DNA of 64,000 nucleotides from Bradyrhizobium ottawaense (GTDB lineage: Bacteria; Pseudomonadota; Alphaproteobacteria; Rhizobiales; Xanthobacteraceae). Numbering within the stretch: position 1 is the stretch's first letter; every line of letters starts with the position of its first letter. The DNA is taken from positions 4,971,001 through 5,035,000 of the forward strand of contig NZ_LT629693.1 of assembly GCF_900099825.1 (NCBI RefSeq), written 5' to 3'. Below, piece by piece: positions 9,425-17,444 of the stretch. A model generated the notes under the pieces. The model did no database searches. It saw nothing but the letters and a program-made list of their open reading frames with translations, and was not told where the DNA came from. The position numbers and the translations under genes were made by a program.

Positions 9425-9988
9425 TCATTGTGGACTCCATGGATCGCGGCGTGACGCTGACCATTCATAGAATAATTCGGTTGATGTCGGCTCGCGCGGT
9501 GCTGCCTGCGGCGGCCGAGCGGCGGGATGAAATGGCTTCAGTGTGACTACATTGTCAGGCTGCGACGCGGCAGACTGCTGTGCAGGGTCAGGCGCGGGCT
9601 TGTCCGCCGTAGCTTTAGCGAAGGCGGGAGACGGTGGACTGCCATCTATGGTCTGCGGTGCATGCTCAATGGTAACCGGAGCTTGCCCATCTTCATAAAC
9701 TCGTTCACCGTCTACATAGACTGCACCTGTGTCTTTCCCTTTGGCATCGATGATGCGATGGAAGGCATGCGCTAGCGCCGCGCGCGCTTGAACTTCATCG
9801 AACTTGACGGTGTTGTTGATATTCGTTTGCACAACGGGCTGGCTAATGAGCTTTCCGAAAAGCGAATAGAATAATGTTCGATGTGTCCTTGCCCAGGTCG
9901 TCATGCCTGCAATGCCGCCGGTCCGCTTAAATACCTCGATGAACGCAAGCTTGGGGTCTACCGGGTCGGGGGTTTTAGGTTTTGTCAT
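9425..9988 (-). CDS. Phage terminase-small-subunit-like protein
   Basis: 187 aa. The N-terminal ~50 residues (AFIEVFKRTGGIAGMTTWAR, then FYSLFGKLI) fit the GG-x-L-x-W-A...FY-x-L-x-K-L pattern of small proteins encoded next to phage terminase genes. The rest is Pro/Ala-rich and probably disordered; it includes AFAKATADKPA, the translation of a palindromic repeat. AGGG lies six bases before the ATG and the gene starts 7 bp after the upstream gene ends. No large terminase is present, as in phage satellites that borrow a helper's enzyme. The terminase role is inferred from a local pattern only. Confidence 0.45.
   Translation of the reverse strand: MTKPKTPDPVDPKLAFIEVFKRTGGIAGMTTWARTHRTLFYSLFGKLISQPVVQTNINNTVKFDEVQARAALAHAFHRIIDAKGKDTGAVYVDGERVYEDGQAPVTIEHAPQTIDGSPPSPAFAKATADKPAPDPAQQSAASQPDNVVTLKPFHPAARPPQAAPREPTSTELFYEWSASRRDPWSPQ
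9598..9632. repeat. Palindromic repeat inside a coding sequence
   Basis: TCCGCC and GGCGG arms flank GTAGCTTTAGCGAA. It is translated in-frame as PAFAKATADK in the terminase-like gene. This sequence type is a dispersed repeat in many alphaproteobacterial genomes and here seems to have landed in the flexible tail without breaking the frame. Confidence 0.5.
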
Positions 9989-9995
9989 TGCGCCC

Positions 9996-10352
9996 TCATT
10001 CGTCCAAGGCGGAAAGCGAGCGCCGCTGCGCGTTCACGAGATTAGTGATCGAGATAGGATCAATGAATTCGCCGGTCTCCCGCCGGTCTTTCATTTCCAT
10101 TATTGATGCACCGAGGTCCGCCGCGTTCTGCGCGTGAATAAGTTGAGTTACACTGAGTTCGTTGTCGCGCTCCGCTACGATCGCCGCGAAAATTTTAGCA
10201 GCCCGGCGTTTGAAGACACGCGCCTGCGTTCGGCTGCCATGCTTTCGTGGGTGATGCGGGTGGCCAGGCTGATAACGATGGCCTGGGTTTTTCGGCTGCC
10301 CGGTTTTGGCAAACCCTATTTTTGCAAATCCTACATTTTCGGTTGTCGTCAT
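9996..10352 (-). CDS. Small DUF5681-like phage-associated protein
   Basis: 118 aa from the ATG at 10352, which has AAGGAACC upstream; the frame is open further upstream but without a good start. The N-terminal segment GQPKNPGHRYQPGHPHHPRK resembles the Asn-Pro-Gly-rich start of DUF5681 proteins found next to phage terminases. The rest is helical. It is the first gene of a four-gene leftward run (spacings 7, ~140 and overlapping) that begins just beyond the origin-like region. Family assignment is tentative. Confidence 0.5.
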   Translation of the reverse strand: MTTTENVGFAKIGFAKTGQPKNPGHRYQPGHPHHPRKHGSRTQARVFKRRAAKIFAAIVAERDNELSVTQLIHAQNAADLGASIMEMKDRRETGEFIDPISITNLVNAQRRSLSALDE

Positions 10353-10651
10353 TAGCGGTTCCTTGACTAAGGATTTACGGTTCGCGTTCGCATTTCGCGG
10401 GCATTTTCGAACAGCAGTCCGGGCCTCTGGCCGACCCGCTAAAAACCAGCGATCTTCCCAGCGGTACCCGGTCGGATACCCGGTCCGCGAGGATTTAGAC
10501 GCCAAAAACGGCTGTTTTTAAAGGGAAATTGTGATTTCGTTTCCGCCGTAGTGAGGCGGAGGAACGACCGCGAACGACGGGAGACGACCGCGAACAGATA
10601 CGTGCGATTAGAATTATTGTTGAGTGACCAGAGGTAGTGAAGTTGGTTTTC

Positions 10652-10678
10652 GTCGCGTGTGTCGCGTGTGTCGCGTGT
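10652..10678 (+). repeat. 9-bp tandem repeat, three exact copies
   Basis: GTCGCGTGT is repeated three times without interruption (10652-10660, 10661-10669, 10670-10678) in non-coding DNA, about 110 bp from the GCAAAC cluster. Confidence 0.85.
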
Positions 10679-10785
10679 GTTGGGACAATCGTTGGCAGGA
10701 AAAAGTTGGGGCTGTAGGGACGCGCGCGAATTTTGTGGTGTGTGAAATAGCGATATCGGAACCGGGCGGGCGGAACCGACGGGGA

Positions 10786-10902
10786 GTGCAAACGAGGCGC
10801 AAACGCAAATATTTGCAAATTCGTTTGCGGTTTGGTGTGTTTTGGCGGCTTGCAAACACAAACTGCAAACTTTTCCTTAGGAAAGTTTGCAGCGTTTGCG
10901 CC
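10786..10902. repeat. Iteron-like GCAAAC cluster with inverted repeat
   Basis: GCAAAC or its complement GTTTGC occurs at 10788, 10799, 10823, 10852, 10865, 10885 and 10894. The variant GCAAAT or its complement lies at 10805, 10811 and 10815, forming the perfect palindrome GCAAATATTTGC (10805-10816). CTGCAAACTTT and AAAGTTTGCAG (10863-10892) form a near-perfect hairpin. The cluster is bounded by GGCGCAAACGC at the left and GCGTTTGCGCC at the right. It lies ~340 bp past the stop of the Prim-Pol/helicase gene and is a good candidate for its binding site and origin. Confidence 0.6.
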
Positions 10903-11159
10903 GAACGGGCAACTAGACGCCTTCAGGGGGAACCGGAACCGGACCCGGGAAACCTGCTTAACCCGCGACCCTCGACCCTCAACGGAACCGCCCCGCCGCG
11001 CCCCTCCGGACGCGCTCCGTTCGTCCGTTTCGTCCCGGCCTAGGGGCGGCCCCAGGGCGGCGGGAGACCCTGTTTTTTCAGCCTCCCTTTACGGTGCGCA
11101 CTTGACCTGAAATTCCTGTCGCCTTCCAGGCGGTTCCGCAATAAAGCGGTTTTTTCGCC

Positions 11160-11233
11160 GACGACGATGCCGCCGACGACGACGACGACGCTGCAGACGA
11201 CGACGACGACGCTGCAGACGACGACGACGCGGA
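11160..11233. repeat. GAC-rich 21-bp tandem repeat
   Basis: About three copies of a 21-bp unit, CTGCAG followed by GAC triplets, lie just past the Prim-Pol stop. The + frame would encode only a 37-aa Asp/Ala peptide with no start signal, so I treat the tract as non-coding. Confidence 0.7.
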
Positions 11234-11245
11234 TCGCGTCATGAC

Positions 11246-13324
11246 TTAGAACGGCTCTTCATCTTCGAGCCAGGATAGATATTCGACCCCCTCGATATCG
11301 GTACTCTTAATCTTGTCATGACTTTTGAGTGCCTTTCGGAAGCGTTCGTCCTTAGCCGCTTTGGCCACGTTCTCTTTCTCTGACTTGTAGGCATCCCGAA
11401 ACGCGTTGCGAACATCTTCCCGCCGCGCCATTTTTATTTTGCCCACCACCTTCCCCTTCGCGGCGAGCACTTCGTTCAGAACCTTTTCGAGCAGCGTTTC
11501 ATTTTCAGAACGATACTTCGATCTAGGTTGCACAGTCCAATTGATGATGCGCGAGGTAACTAGCTCGCCGTGCTCATCCTGCCCCATATTCACTAGGTCC
11601 GCTGTGAAGGGGATGGTGAGCCCTTGCGGGCCATCTCTTAGCTTGCGCAGGACTAGCTCAGTATCCTTGACGCTGCCGTCTTGCGCCTTATTGCCGGTGG
11701 CGGTTAGGACAAAATCAGAATTGGACTCCTTGGCCGAAGCGCCGCGGGCTCCTGCCTCGGCATTCTTGCCTAGATGATCGATACCCATAACCACTGCGCC
11801 GGTTGCCGTACTCAAGTCGCGCAGCATGGCCATCGCACGCGAAGCCTCTGCATTGTCGTTCTCATCTTTCCATCCGGCAGCGGTCGCCATTGTGTCGATC
11901 CAGATCAGCGATAGTGGCAAGTCATACTCCGTCCTAAAGCGCGCGGCGGCAGTCGCGGCGGTCGCCACCAGCGTCGGCAATGGATTTTTGCCTAGCAGGG
12001 GTGGACAAGAATTCGTCCACTCGAACGGCAACCGTTCTGGATCAAAGGTCACTTCATCCCTACGCTTGGCGATCTTGTTCTCCACGAGCGCCGCCAGCCG
12101 TAATGCGATGCTGTTTGCGCCCTCTGGCGCTAATAGGAGTACACCGCCTTGGCGATAGATACGTTCGCCGGTCCAAGACCAACCGAGCATGATGTGGGCT
12201 GACAGATCGAGTGCTAGGAAAGTTTTATACATTCCCCACTGCCCGATCATTAGCCCTGCGCCGGTTTCCGGCAGCCGGTTGCGCACCACCCATCGCATTG
12301 CCTCCGCGCGTACTTCGCCGTGCTTGAACGTTGCTAGGGGTTTTACGCTACTGCGGGGTGGCAGTTCGGACGTTTGGTGTGGTGGTGGATCTTGTAGCGG
12401 TGGACTTTCATCCGGTGGCGATGAATCTAATCCAAGACTGCGCTTGATGTGGTCGTCGCTATACTCCCATTGCGCTGTATCTTCCGGCCTATCGCCGGTG
12501 TAGCCCAATATCTTGGCCACCTTCTTGGCTGGCGCGTCGCCAAAGAACTCGATCAGTCCCGGAAGTCCATAGACCTTTTCGCCGCGCGAGTGTGATTCAG
12601 CAGCGTCAACAGCATCCTTCGCCCGGCCAGGAGCATCGGTGGACCCTCCGAGCCGCGCGACGATCTCCACGAAATACCGGATGCCGTTAATTTCCCACCC
12701 GGCGCGGGCGAGGAAACCACCGAGCGCCAGCGCTGCGTCGTGGCGACTGCCCTTAGCCGGGAACCTGCGGATCAGGATCGTCGCGATGGCGATTTTCGTT
12801 ACTGCTGTCCTGAGTTCGGCAAAGTTGGACTTAGCGGGTTCACCATCTTTCGCCCATTCGATGGCTTCGCCCGATTCATGCACGCTACCCGGAAAAACAG
12901 TCTGGGCGCCTTTGGTCCCGCCGCCCATCCGCAGTTCGGCAATGCAGTCGCCTCGGCGGCCTTCGGGAGTTACATCGGTCAGTTTGATCGATGCACCTTC
13001 CGGCGCGTTGTCGATGTAATAAAGGAGATGCGAGCGCGGCTTGCCGGCTCTGCCAAAAATAGAATCAGTCTTGGGCAGGAAATAACGAGCCAAACTGATG
13101 GCCTCGTGACAATCGAGATCAATGTCGGTGAGCCCATTGGACCTAGGGCCAAGCTGTACACCAACGTTCTGAAGAGCACCGTTGAAGTATTTCGGCAGCG
13201 TGGCTTCGGTTAGATCGCGCGTCTGCCATGCGTCATCGACCGGCTTCTTTTTGCGATATGGTATCGGCACAGGGTTCCAACCTCTGGCTTTGTACCTAGA
13301 AGCGATGGCGAGGGCGTCACTCAT
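11246..13324 (-). CDS. Prim-Pol and RecA-like helicase replication protein
   Basis: 692-aa fused replication initiator. The N-terminal ~200 residues form a bifunctional primase/polymerase domain (NPVPIPYRKKKPVDD; the acidic metal site in GLTDIDLDC; HLLYYID). The C-terminal ~350 residues form a RecA/AAA_25-type ATPase. It has a Walker-A-like GQWGMYKT, a Walker-B-like LSLIWIDTMA, and GIDHLGKNAEAGARGAS, as in plasmid RepA helicases. The ATG at 13324 overlaps the stop of the upstream 105-aa gene (ATGA). Such single-protein primase-helicases drive autonomous replication of integrated satellites and plasmids. The origin-like repeats lie directly downstream. Confidence 0.85.
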   Translation of the reverse strand: MSDALAIASRYKARGWNPVPIPYRKKKPVDDAWQTRDLTEATLPKYFNGALQNVGVQLGPRSNGLTDIDLDCHEAISLARYFLPKTDSIFGRAGKPRSHLLYYIDNAPEGASIKLTDVTPEGRRGDCIAELRMGGGTKGAQTVFPGSVHESGEAIEWAKDGEPAKSNFAELRTAVTKIAIATILIRRFPAKGSRHDAALALGGFLARAGWEINGIRYFVEIVARLGGSTDAPGRAKDAVDAAESHSRGEKVYGLPGLIEFFGDAPAKKVAKILGYTGDRPEDTAQWEYSDDHIKRSLGLDSSPPDESPPLQDPPPHQTSELPPRSSVKPLATFKHGEVRAEAMRWVVRNRLPETGAGLMIGQWGMYKTFLALDLSAHIMLGWSWTGERIYRQGGVLLLAPEGANSIALRLAALVENKIAKRRDEVTFDPERLPFEWTNSCPPLLGKNPLPTLVATAATAAARFRTEYDLPLSLIWIDTMATAAGWKDENDNAEASRAMAMLRDLSTATGAVVMGIDHLGKNAEAGARGASAKESNSDFVLTATGNKAQDGSVKDTELVLRKLRDGPQGLTIPFTADLVNMGQDEHGELVTSRIINWTVQPRSKYRSENETLLEKVLNEVLAAKGKVVGKIKMARREDVRNAFRDAYKSEKENVAKAAKDERFRKALKSHDKIKSTDIEGVEYLSWLEDEEPF

Positions 13325-13631
13325 GGCGCGCCTCCAATCCAGTCAGACGCTCAACCCACCGCCGGTATCGTCTCCAGACCCTTGGCGCGAGCCTTATCGC
13401 AATTAGACAGGCATGCTGTGAGATCAGATACGAACGGAATTGATCGAGGCTGTCGAAACTCTCCGGCAGCGTGTTGTCGTGTTTCAGGTCGAGGACGAGA
13501 TGATCGGAAAGACGGCTGGTGTTGACCCGGATGATCCTGACCCAGTCGGTAAAGGTTCTGCCGCCGAGGAGGAGGGTAATATGGCGCAGGGCGGCTTCGA
13601 CATGGGAGCTATTGAATAAGGCCATGACCAT
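13317..13631 (-). CDS. Uncharacterised 104-aa protein upstream of the replication gene
   Basis: Short basic protein coupled at both ends: its ATG overlaps the stop of the HTH gene (TGATG) and its stop overlaps the replication gene start (ATGA). It contains LVLDLKHDNTLPESFDSLDQF and a basic C-terminal helix. No family is recognised. The tight coupling suggests a replication or control accessory protein. Confidence 0.65.
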   Translation of the reverse strand: MVMALFNSSHVEAALRHITLLLGGRTFTDWVRIIRVNTSRLSDHLVLDLKHDNTLPESFDSLDQFRSYLISQHACLIAIRLAPRVWRRYRRWVERLTGLEARHE

Positions 13632-13993
13632 CACGCCTTCGCCGACTTAGACTTGGACTTGCCTTTTTGGCGCTTGGATACATGTAGTGGTGACGCTGCA
13701 GCGTTCCTTCCGGCGTTCTCTGCAAACGCGCTACGGCGTTGCGCTTCGAGCTTGGCTGCCTCTGACTTGCGCTGCTCTTCAATCTTGGCATGCCATTCGC
13801 GGCGGGCTTCCGGAGTAATCCGGGCGAACGTCATTCCGGGAAAATGGGTTTCGGCAGGTCCGTTACCGGCACGTTTCAATTTATGAAACGTCGAAAGACT
13901 CATGTTTTCTAACTCGCAGAATTGCTTGCGAGTCATCGAGCGCGGCTGTTGGTCGTCGCGTGATGGTTCTGTAACGGGATTATTATCGGTCAC
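13631..13993 (-). CDS. AlpA/excisionase-like small HTH protein
   Basis: 120 aa from the GTG at 13993, chosen because AAGGA lies nine bases upstream. The region MTRKQFCELENMSLSTFHKL is a MerR/AlpA-type winged helix, and the next strand (GMTFARITPEARREW) fits the wing that reads a DNA site. The C-terminus is very basic (KRQKGKSKSKSAKA). In this position, between integrase and replication gene, such proteins act as excisionase or as master activators that respond to a helper phage. Function here is inferred from fold and place. Confidence 0.7.
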   Translation of the reverse strand: MTDNNPVTEPSRDDQQPRSMTRKQFCELENMSLSTFHKLKRAGNGPAETHFPGMTFARITPEARREWHAKIEEQRKSEAAKLEAQRRSAFAENAGRNAAASPLHVSKRQKGKSKSKSAKA

Positions 13994-14451
13994 GGTCGCG
14001 GTCCTTCTCTTAAGCGAACCGCACAGCATTTGCTGGAGGCGTGTACGCGAAAGGCCGGAGCTACCGGGCCTTAGAGAGAGGACCATTCACCTGACGGGTC
14101 GCGTTCTATATCCCTACGGAGAGGGGCGAGAGTCGTCGGGATCCAACTTCCATTACTGGAAGATACAACCTTAGAAGGTCGGGCCGAGACTAGGTCAGCG
14201 CAGCGTGCCGCTTTACCGTATCGCAGCTCTTAAGCTAGATGCGAGTTCCCTCGAAAAAGGGCGAGCTATTTCGGCCTTCCGCTCGTACGGCTTACTTATG
14301 CGGCCTTATTATAGGCCTTCGCCTTCCGGTTAGAAACCCCCTAAAACGACTAGAAACCGGAGGGGAAAGAAAGAAAGAAAGTAGCACCAAGCCGCGACGG
14401 CAGGGCAAAGTCCGATTTTGCACTGACGCCGCGCTGATCGGAGCGGCACCA
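13994..14451. other. Non-coding gap between HTH gene and integrase
   Basis: About 460 bp with no supported gene. It probably holds the promoter of the leftward replication operon. No clear operator symmetry was seen. Confidence 0.4.
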
Positions 14452-15723
14452 CTATCGGAGCGGCACCACCTTCTTATCCGCCTTGATGCCATACTTCGGT
14501 GCGCCTTTGCGGATCGCATCCACCACGAAACCCGGAGCGAGATGGCCATAGACGCGCTCGACTTGTCGGGTGTCGCGATGTCCCAGATTTTTCGCCACCA
14601 CGATCAGCGGCGTTCCATTCATAACCGCATGCGAAGCCCAGGTGTGTCGCGTTCCGTGAAATGTTATCGGAGGGGTTATCTGTGCATTTTTGTTAGCCTC
14701 CAGTATTGGCCGTCTCTGCTCAGAAGTGTTCCAAGGCGATCCATCCGCGTGCGCGAACATCAATTCCGATCCGGCACGTCCAGCGGTATGCGCCTTGAAG
14801 AATGCCGCGCCTTCCTTCGTCAGGATAATCTGTCGCGCTTTTCCTGACTTGCTTTTCCGGACAGCAACGGTGCCGCTGTCGGGATTAAAATCCGCCACCA
14901 GCATTCGCGCTAGTTCGGCATAGCGTGCGCCAGTCTCTAGCGCGCCGCGCACCAATGGCCGAAACTCGGACTCACATCTGTTGTAGAACCGCTGAACTTC
15001 GACGATGCTCAGATATCGAACGGGTGGCGCATCCACCTGCGGGAAAGGTTTCAACTTCCGTCCCCAAGCGTCACGATGGCTGACGTGGCCCTTGTCATAG
15101 ACGTAATTCAAAATTGCCTTCAGCATCGTTAGTACCCGGTTGGCGGTGGCGCGCCGCTTACGGATAGCGTCTTCACCGACTGGCGCTGGCCGGAACTGCA
15201 CTACACCTTTCTTAGGACGGTTTTGAGCAGGGGCCTCCGCGATATCGAACAGCCATTGCTGCAACTGCTCATCGGTTAACTCGCTCACTATCCGGTCGCC
15301 CAGCTTGGGCAGGATGTGTGCGGTACCTCTTGATGATACGTCAGCCACAGATTGGCCGAGCCGCTTCTTCTGTGCGACATACAGCGCCATTCCTTGGCGG
15401 ACTGTGATGCGTTGTATCTTCTTATCGCCGTCCGGCGTCTCCATCATCGCCAACGCCTTGGATTTCGCCTGATCAAAGCTCAGGATTTTAGTGCCATCGG
15501 AATCGGCGTCATCGTCGGCCAAGCCCAGCGGAATAACGCGATACTTGTTTCCGCCGCCTAAGTAGCGTCTCAAAACCCATCTTCCATCTTTGGAAGATTT
15601 CTGGCGCTGATATCCGAGATGGTTTTGCGGCTGTAGCTCCTGCCAATGCGGCTGACGCCCCTTCCTAAGTTTAAGCCGGGCGGTGCGGCTATCGAGCTTC
15701 GCGTGCTTAACGGTTCGGGCCAT
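14452..15723 (-). CDS. int: Tyrosine recombinase (integrase) of the element
   Basis: 423 aa from the ATG at 15723, with GGAGG close upstream; an eight-residue upstream extension is rejected. There is an N-terminal SAM-like DNA-binding region, then a catalytic domain with Arg in ALETGARYAELARM, the HGTRHTWASH box (His-x-x-Arg), LGHRDTRQVERVYGHL with the second His, and the nucleophile Tyr in VYGHL. All catalytic residues are present. The gene lies ~170 bp from a tRNA-Glu 3' half, its probable attachment site, and the element extends leftward from it. Confidence 0.93.
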   Translation of the reverse strand: MARTVKHAKLDSRTARLKLRKGRQPHWQELQPQNHLGYQRQKSSKDGRWVLRRYLGGGNKYRVIPLGLADDDADSDGTKILSFDQAKSKALAMMETPDGDKKIQRITVRQGMALYVAQKKRLGQSVADVSSRGTAHILPKLGDRIVSELTDEQLQQWLFDIAEAPAQNRPKKGVVQFRPAPVGEDAIRKRRATANRVLTMLKAILNYVYDKGHVSHRDAWGRKLKPFPQVDAPPVRYLSIVEVQRFYNRCESEFRPLVRGALETGARYAELARMLVADFNPDSGTVAVRKSKSGKARQIILTKEGAAFFKAHTAGRAGSELMFAHADGSPWNTSEQRRPILEANKNAQITPPITFHGTRHTWASHAVMNGTPLIVVAKNLGHRDTRQVERVYGHLAPGFVVDAIRKGAPKYGIKADKKVVPLR

Positions 15724-15892
15724 ATTGAATCCTCCTGCTGGAAGCACGAAGCGGCTTTATGAGCCTCAATCCGACCGGGTATGGACCGGGTATAGAGGGC
15801 TTTGCGGCGGTTCTCCGCCGTTTGCCGTTGTTCTAAGTATCTACCATTACAGGGGTTTTTAGAAGCTAATAGTTTGCGGCGGTTCTAGTGCG

Positions 15893-15941
15893 CGGCCCTC
15901 TCAAGGCTGAAACAGGGGTTCGATTCCCCTAGGGAGCGCCA
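15893..15941 (+). pseudogene. tRNA-Glu(CTC) 3' half, probable attachment site
   Basis: The sequence reads as a tRNA from the anticodon stem onward: CGGCC, loop CTCTCAA (anticodon CTC), GGCTG, T-arm AGGGG-TTCGATT-CCCCT, acceptor strand AGGGAGC, discriminator G, then CCA. The acceptor and T-arm match alphaproteobacterial tRNA-Glu. The 5' half is replaced by element DNA next to the integrase start. This is what the displaced half of a tRNA gene looks like at an integration junction. The matching intact copy was not found in the window. Confidence 0.75.
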
Positions 15942-16247
15942 GTAAACTCAGGCACTTAGGTAGCCATCAGCCGCGTTCGTTGAATAATGGTTGAATAAGA
16001 CGCTGGTGAACCGCGGCGAACGCTTTGGGAATTTGCTGCCGACATTAGCGGACTAGCCTCGGCGCGATGCCTCACTGTGGCTGGCGCATTCGCAAAAAAT
16101 TTCCTCGTCGCCCTTGGTGTCCGGAAATATTCAAACCGCCGCTGACGTGCGCTGTCGTACGCGAGCGCGCTCGGATGTTCGCATTGACGTTGCTCGTCGC
16201 ACAATCAACTCTTGTCCTGCCGAGCTTTGTGCGAATAGGAGGGCCAC
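15942..16247. other. Non-coding gap
   Basis: Nothing recognised between the tRNA-Glu half and the small HTH gene. It contains AGGAGG (16237-16242), which is the ribosome binding site of that gene. Confidence 0.4.
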
Positions 16248-16514
16248 GTGAGATACAATCGACGAGAGAAAACTGGCGGACAACAGTCACATGTCAGTCT
16301 ATCCGCTCCGAAAGCCGCGGAACCGAGCACGATGCCATTCGCCCAGCGGTTCACCTGCACGATTGACGATGCATGCGAAGTGACCGGCTTGGGACGCACG
16401 AAGCTTTACGAATTGATAGGAGCTGGGCGTATCGTCACGACAACGATCGGACGTCGGCGACTAGTAGTGGTGCGTTCACTTCTGGCGCTCCTTGACACCA
16501 ACATGTCGAACTAA
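16248..16514 (+). CDS. Small excisionase-type HTH protein
   Basis: 88 aa from a GTG preceded by AGGAGG at five bases. The C-terminal 55 residues (FTCTIDDACEVTGLGRTKLY, then a short beta wing and LVVVRSLLALLD) are a typical DNA-binding domain of the excisionase/helix_turn_helix_17 kind. It stands alone between two tRNA 3' remnants, so it may be the last gene of a former integrated element. Confidence 0.65.
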   Translation: MRYNRREKTGGQQSHVSLSAPKAAEPSTMPFAQRFTCTIDDACEVTGLGRTKLYELIGAGRIVTTTIGRRRLVVVRSLLALLDTNMSN

Positions 16515-16683
16515 TGAACGTGCGATATCCTTTAAGGTGTGCGAGCATAATCTCGCCGATGAACGAACCGTCCGGGGAGAAGCCGTCCGATCGCGTTTGC
16601 TGCGTATTGGTTGGGGCGTTTCTGGTGCGAAACTGGTGCTGTGACTCAGGTAGAGGTGCCAAGATTGGTCTCTCGCTGCTGAA

Positions 16684-16736
16684 GCAGCTGACTCCTAATC
16701 ATCGGGTCCCAGCTTCGAGCCCTGGTGCGCCCACCA
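16684..16736 (+). pseudogene. tRNA-Lys(CTT)-like 3' half, degenerate
   Basis: Reads as AGCTGA, loop CTCCTAA, a weak 3' stem, T-arm CCAGC-TTCGAGC-CCTGG, acceptor TGCGCCC, discriminator A, CCA. The T-arm and acceptor match alphaproteobacterial tRNA-Lys(CTT), but the anticodon now reads CCT and the T-arm has a C at position 53, which breaks the last base pair. There is no D-arm or 5' acceptor strand, so it is not a working tRNA. The Lys identity is from memory of related sequences. Confidence 0.5.
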
Positions 16737-16786
16737 GCCCTTTCAAGAGCCTAGCGGGTTTCACCGTTTGAGCCGCGCCGACTAAA

Positions 16787-16810
16787 ACCGTTTTTCAAAC
16801 GGTATTTCTT
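16787..16810 (+). terminator. Hairpin after the tRNA-Lys-like remnant
   Basis: ACCGTTT-TTC-AAACGGT is a perfect 7-bp stem followed by ATTTCTT, about 50 bp after the remnant's CCA. It fits a former tRNA terminator. Confidence 0.45.
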
Positions 16811-16939
16811 GGATGCCGGCCGACGTATACTCCCGACAATGTGATTGGCAGGGTCGGCCGATAACGCGGCTCGAAGAACGGCTTCTTGCTTTTTCGGAAG
16901 GCCATTCATTCACCACGCGCCGAACGAGCGTATCGCCAA

Positions 16940-16962
16940 TTCGAATCCCTCTCCCTCCGCCA
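16940..16962 (+). pseudogene. tRNA-Ser-like 3' end fragment
   Basis: Only the T-loop onward remains: TTCGAAT, CCCTC, TCCCTCC, G, CCA. This 23-nt run equals the 3' end of a tRNA-Ser with a GGAGGGA acceptor. The upstream T-stem strand does not match, so this is a scar or chance fragment. Confidence 0.35.
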
Positions 16963-17208
16963 GCTTCGCCGCAGCCGCTTGTTCTCTGCGCCTGGATGTT
17001 GGCAATGTGAGGCCAGTATTAGCAGTGATTTCTGATCTGAGTTGCGGACTCCTAATCGGCAGAGCCCGCCCATTCTTCTCCGAATAGCCCAATTCTCTCC
17101 AGAACTCTGGACTCTGCGAGTTCGGTACGGTTCTAGAAAGTCGATTGTTTCGAGCAGTTTGTGCATGCTGATGAAATGGGGTTCTTCAAATCCTCTCGAA
17201 CAGGCAAG

Positions 17209-17262
17209 AGCATCCGCTTTTGAGATCGCCATATCGAGGTTCGATCCCTTCCGCCCCAGCCA
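17209..17262 (+). pseudogene. tRNA-Gln-like 3' half, degenerate
   Basis: An anticodon-arm-like CATCCGCTTTTGAGATCG is followed by a T-arm-like CGAGG-TTCGATC-CCTTC, acceptor CGCCCCA, discriminator G, CCA. The acceptor and discriminator fit tRNA-Gln. The T-stem is imperfect and no 5' half exists. Confidence 0.4.
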
Positions 17263-17444
17263 CGCACTCGCTCAACTAGAGATAGCGAGCACTTTGTGGG
17301 CGAAAACCCCGCATTTATAGGGGTTTTTGCGCATTCGTGGGGCGTCTCCAGTCTCCGAAAAACGGCAACTCTAGCGAGAATCTGCTGAAAGTCTCCAGCC
17401 AATACCGCAGAAATTCCCGTTTTGAGGAGACTTTAGGCGGAGAC
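17238..17444 (+). repeat. Left ~205-bp direct repeat flanking the lysC-nag cassette
   Basis: It begins with GGTTCGATCCCT inside the tRNA-Gln-like end and closes with GGCGGAGAC. A diverged copy of nearly equal length lies at 23328-23532. Shared blocks in the same order include TTTT-GCGCATTCG, GTCTCCAG, GAAAGTCTCC, AAATTCCCGTTTTG and GGCGGAGAC. Confidence 0.65.
17299..17332 (+). terminator. Strong hairpin with T-run after the tRNA-Gln-like remnant
   Basis: GCGAAAACCCC pairs with GGGGTTTTTGC across a short AT-rich loop, giving a terminator that could work in both directions. It lies ~40 bp after the remnant, where a tRNA terminator would be. Confidence 0.55.

Larger units (their letters stand above)
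10353..11245. other. Large non-coding region, candidate replication origin of the element
   Basis: Almost 900 bp with no plausible gene, between the 118-aa gene and the 3' end of the Prim-Pol/helicase gene. It contains a 9-bp tandem repeat, a dense cluster of GCAAAC-type hexamers with a 30-nt inverted repeat, and a GAC-rich 21-bp tandem repeat. Short-repeat clusters directly downstream of a replication initiator are typical origins of satellites and plasmids. Confidence 0.45.

Noticed and set aside
11127..11247. Asp/Ala-rich plus-strand peptide from the GAC repeat
   Set aside because: Only 37 codons after a stop, no start signal; explained by the tandem repeat.
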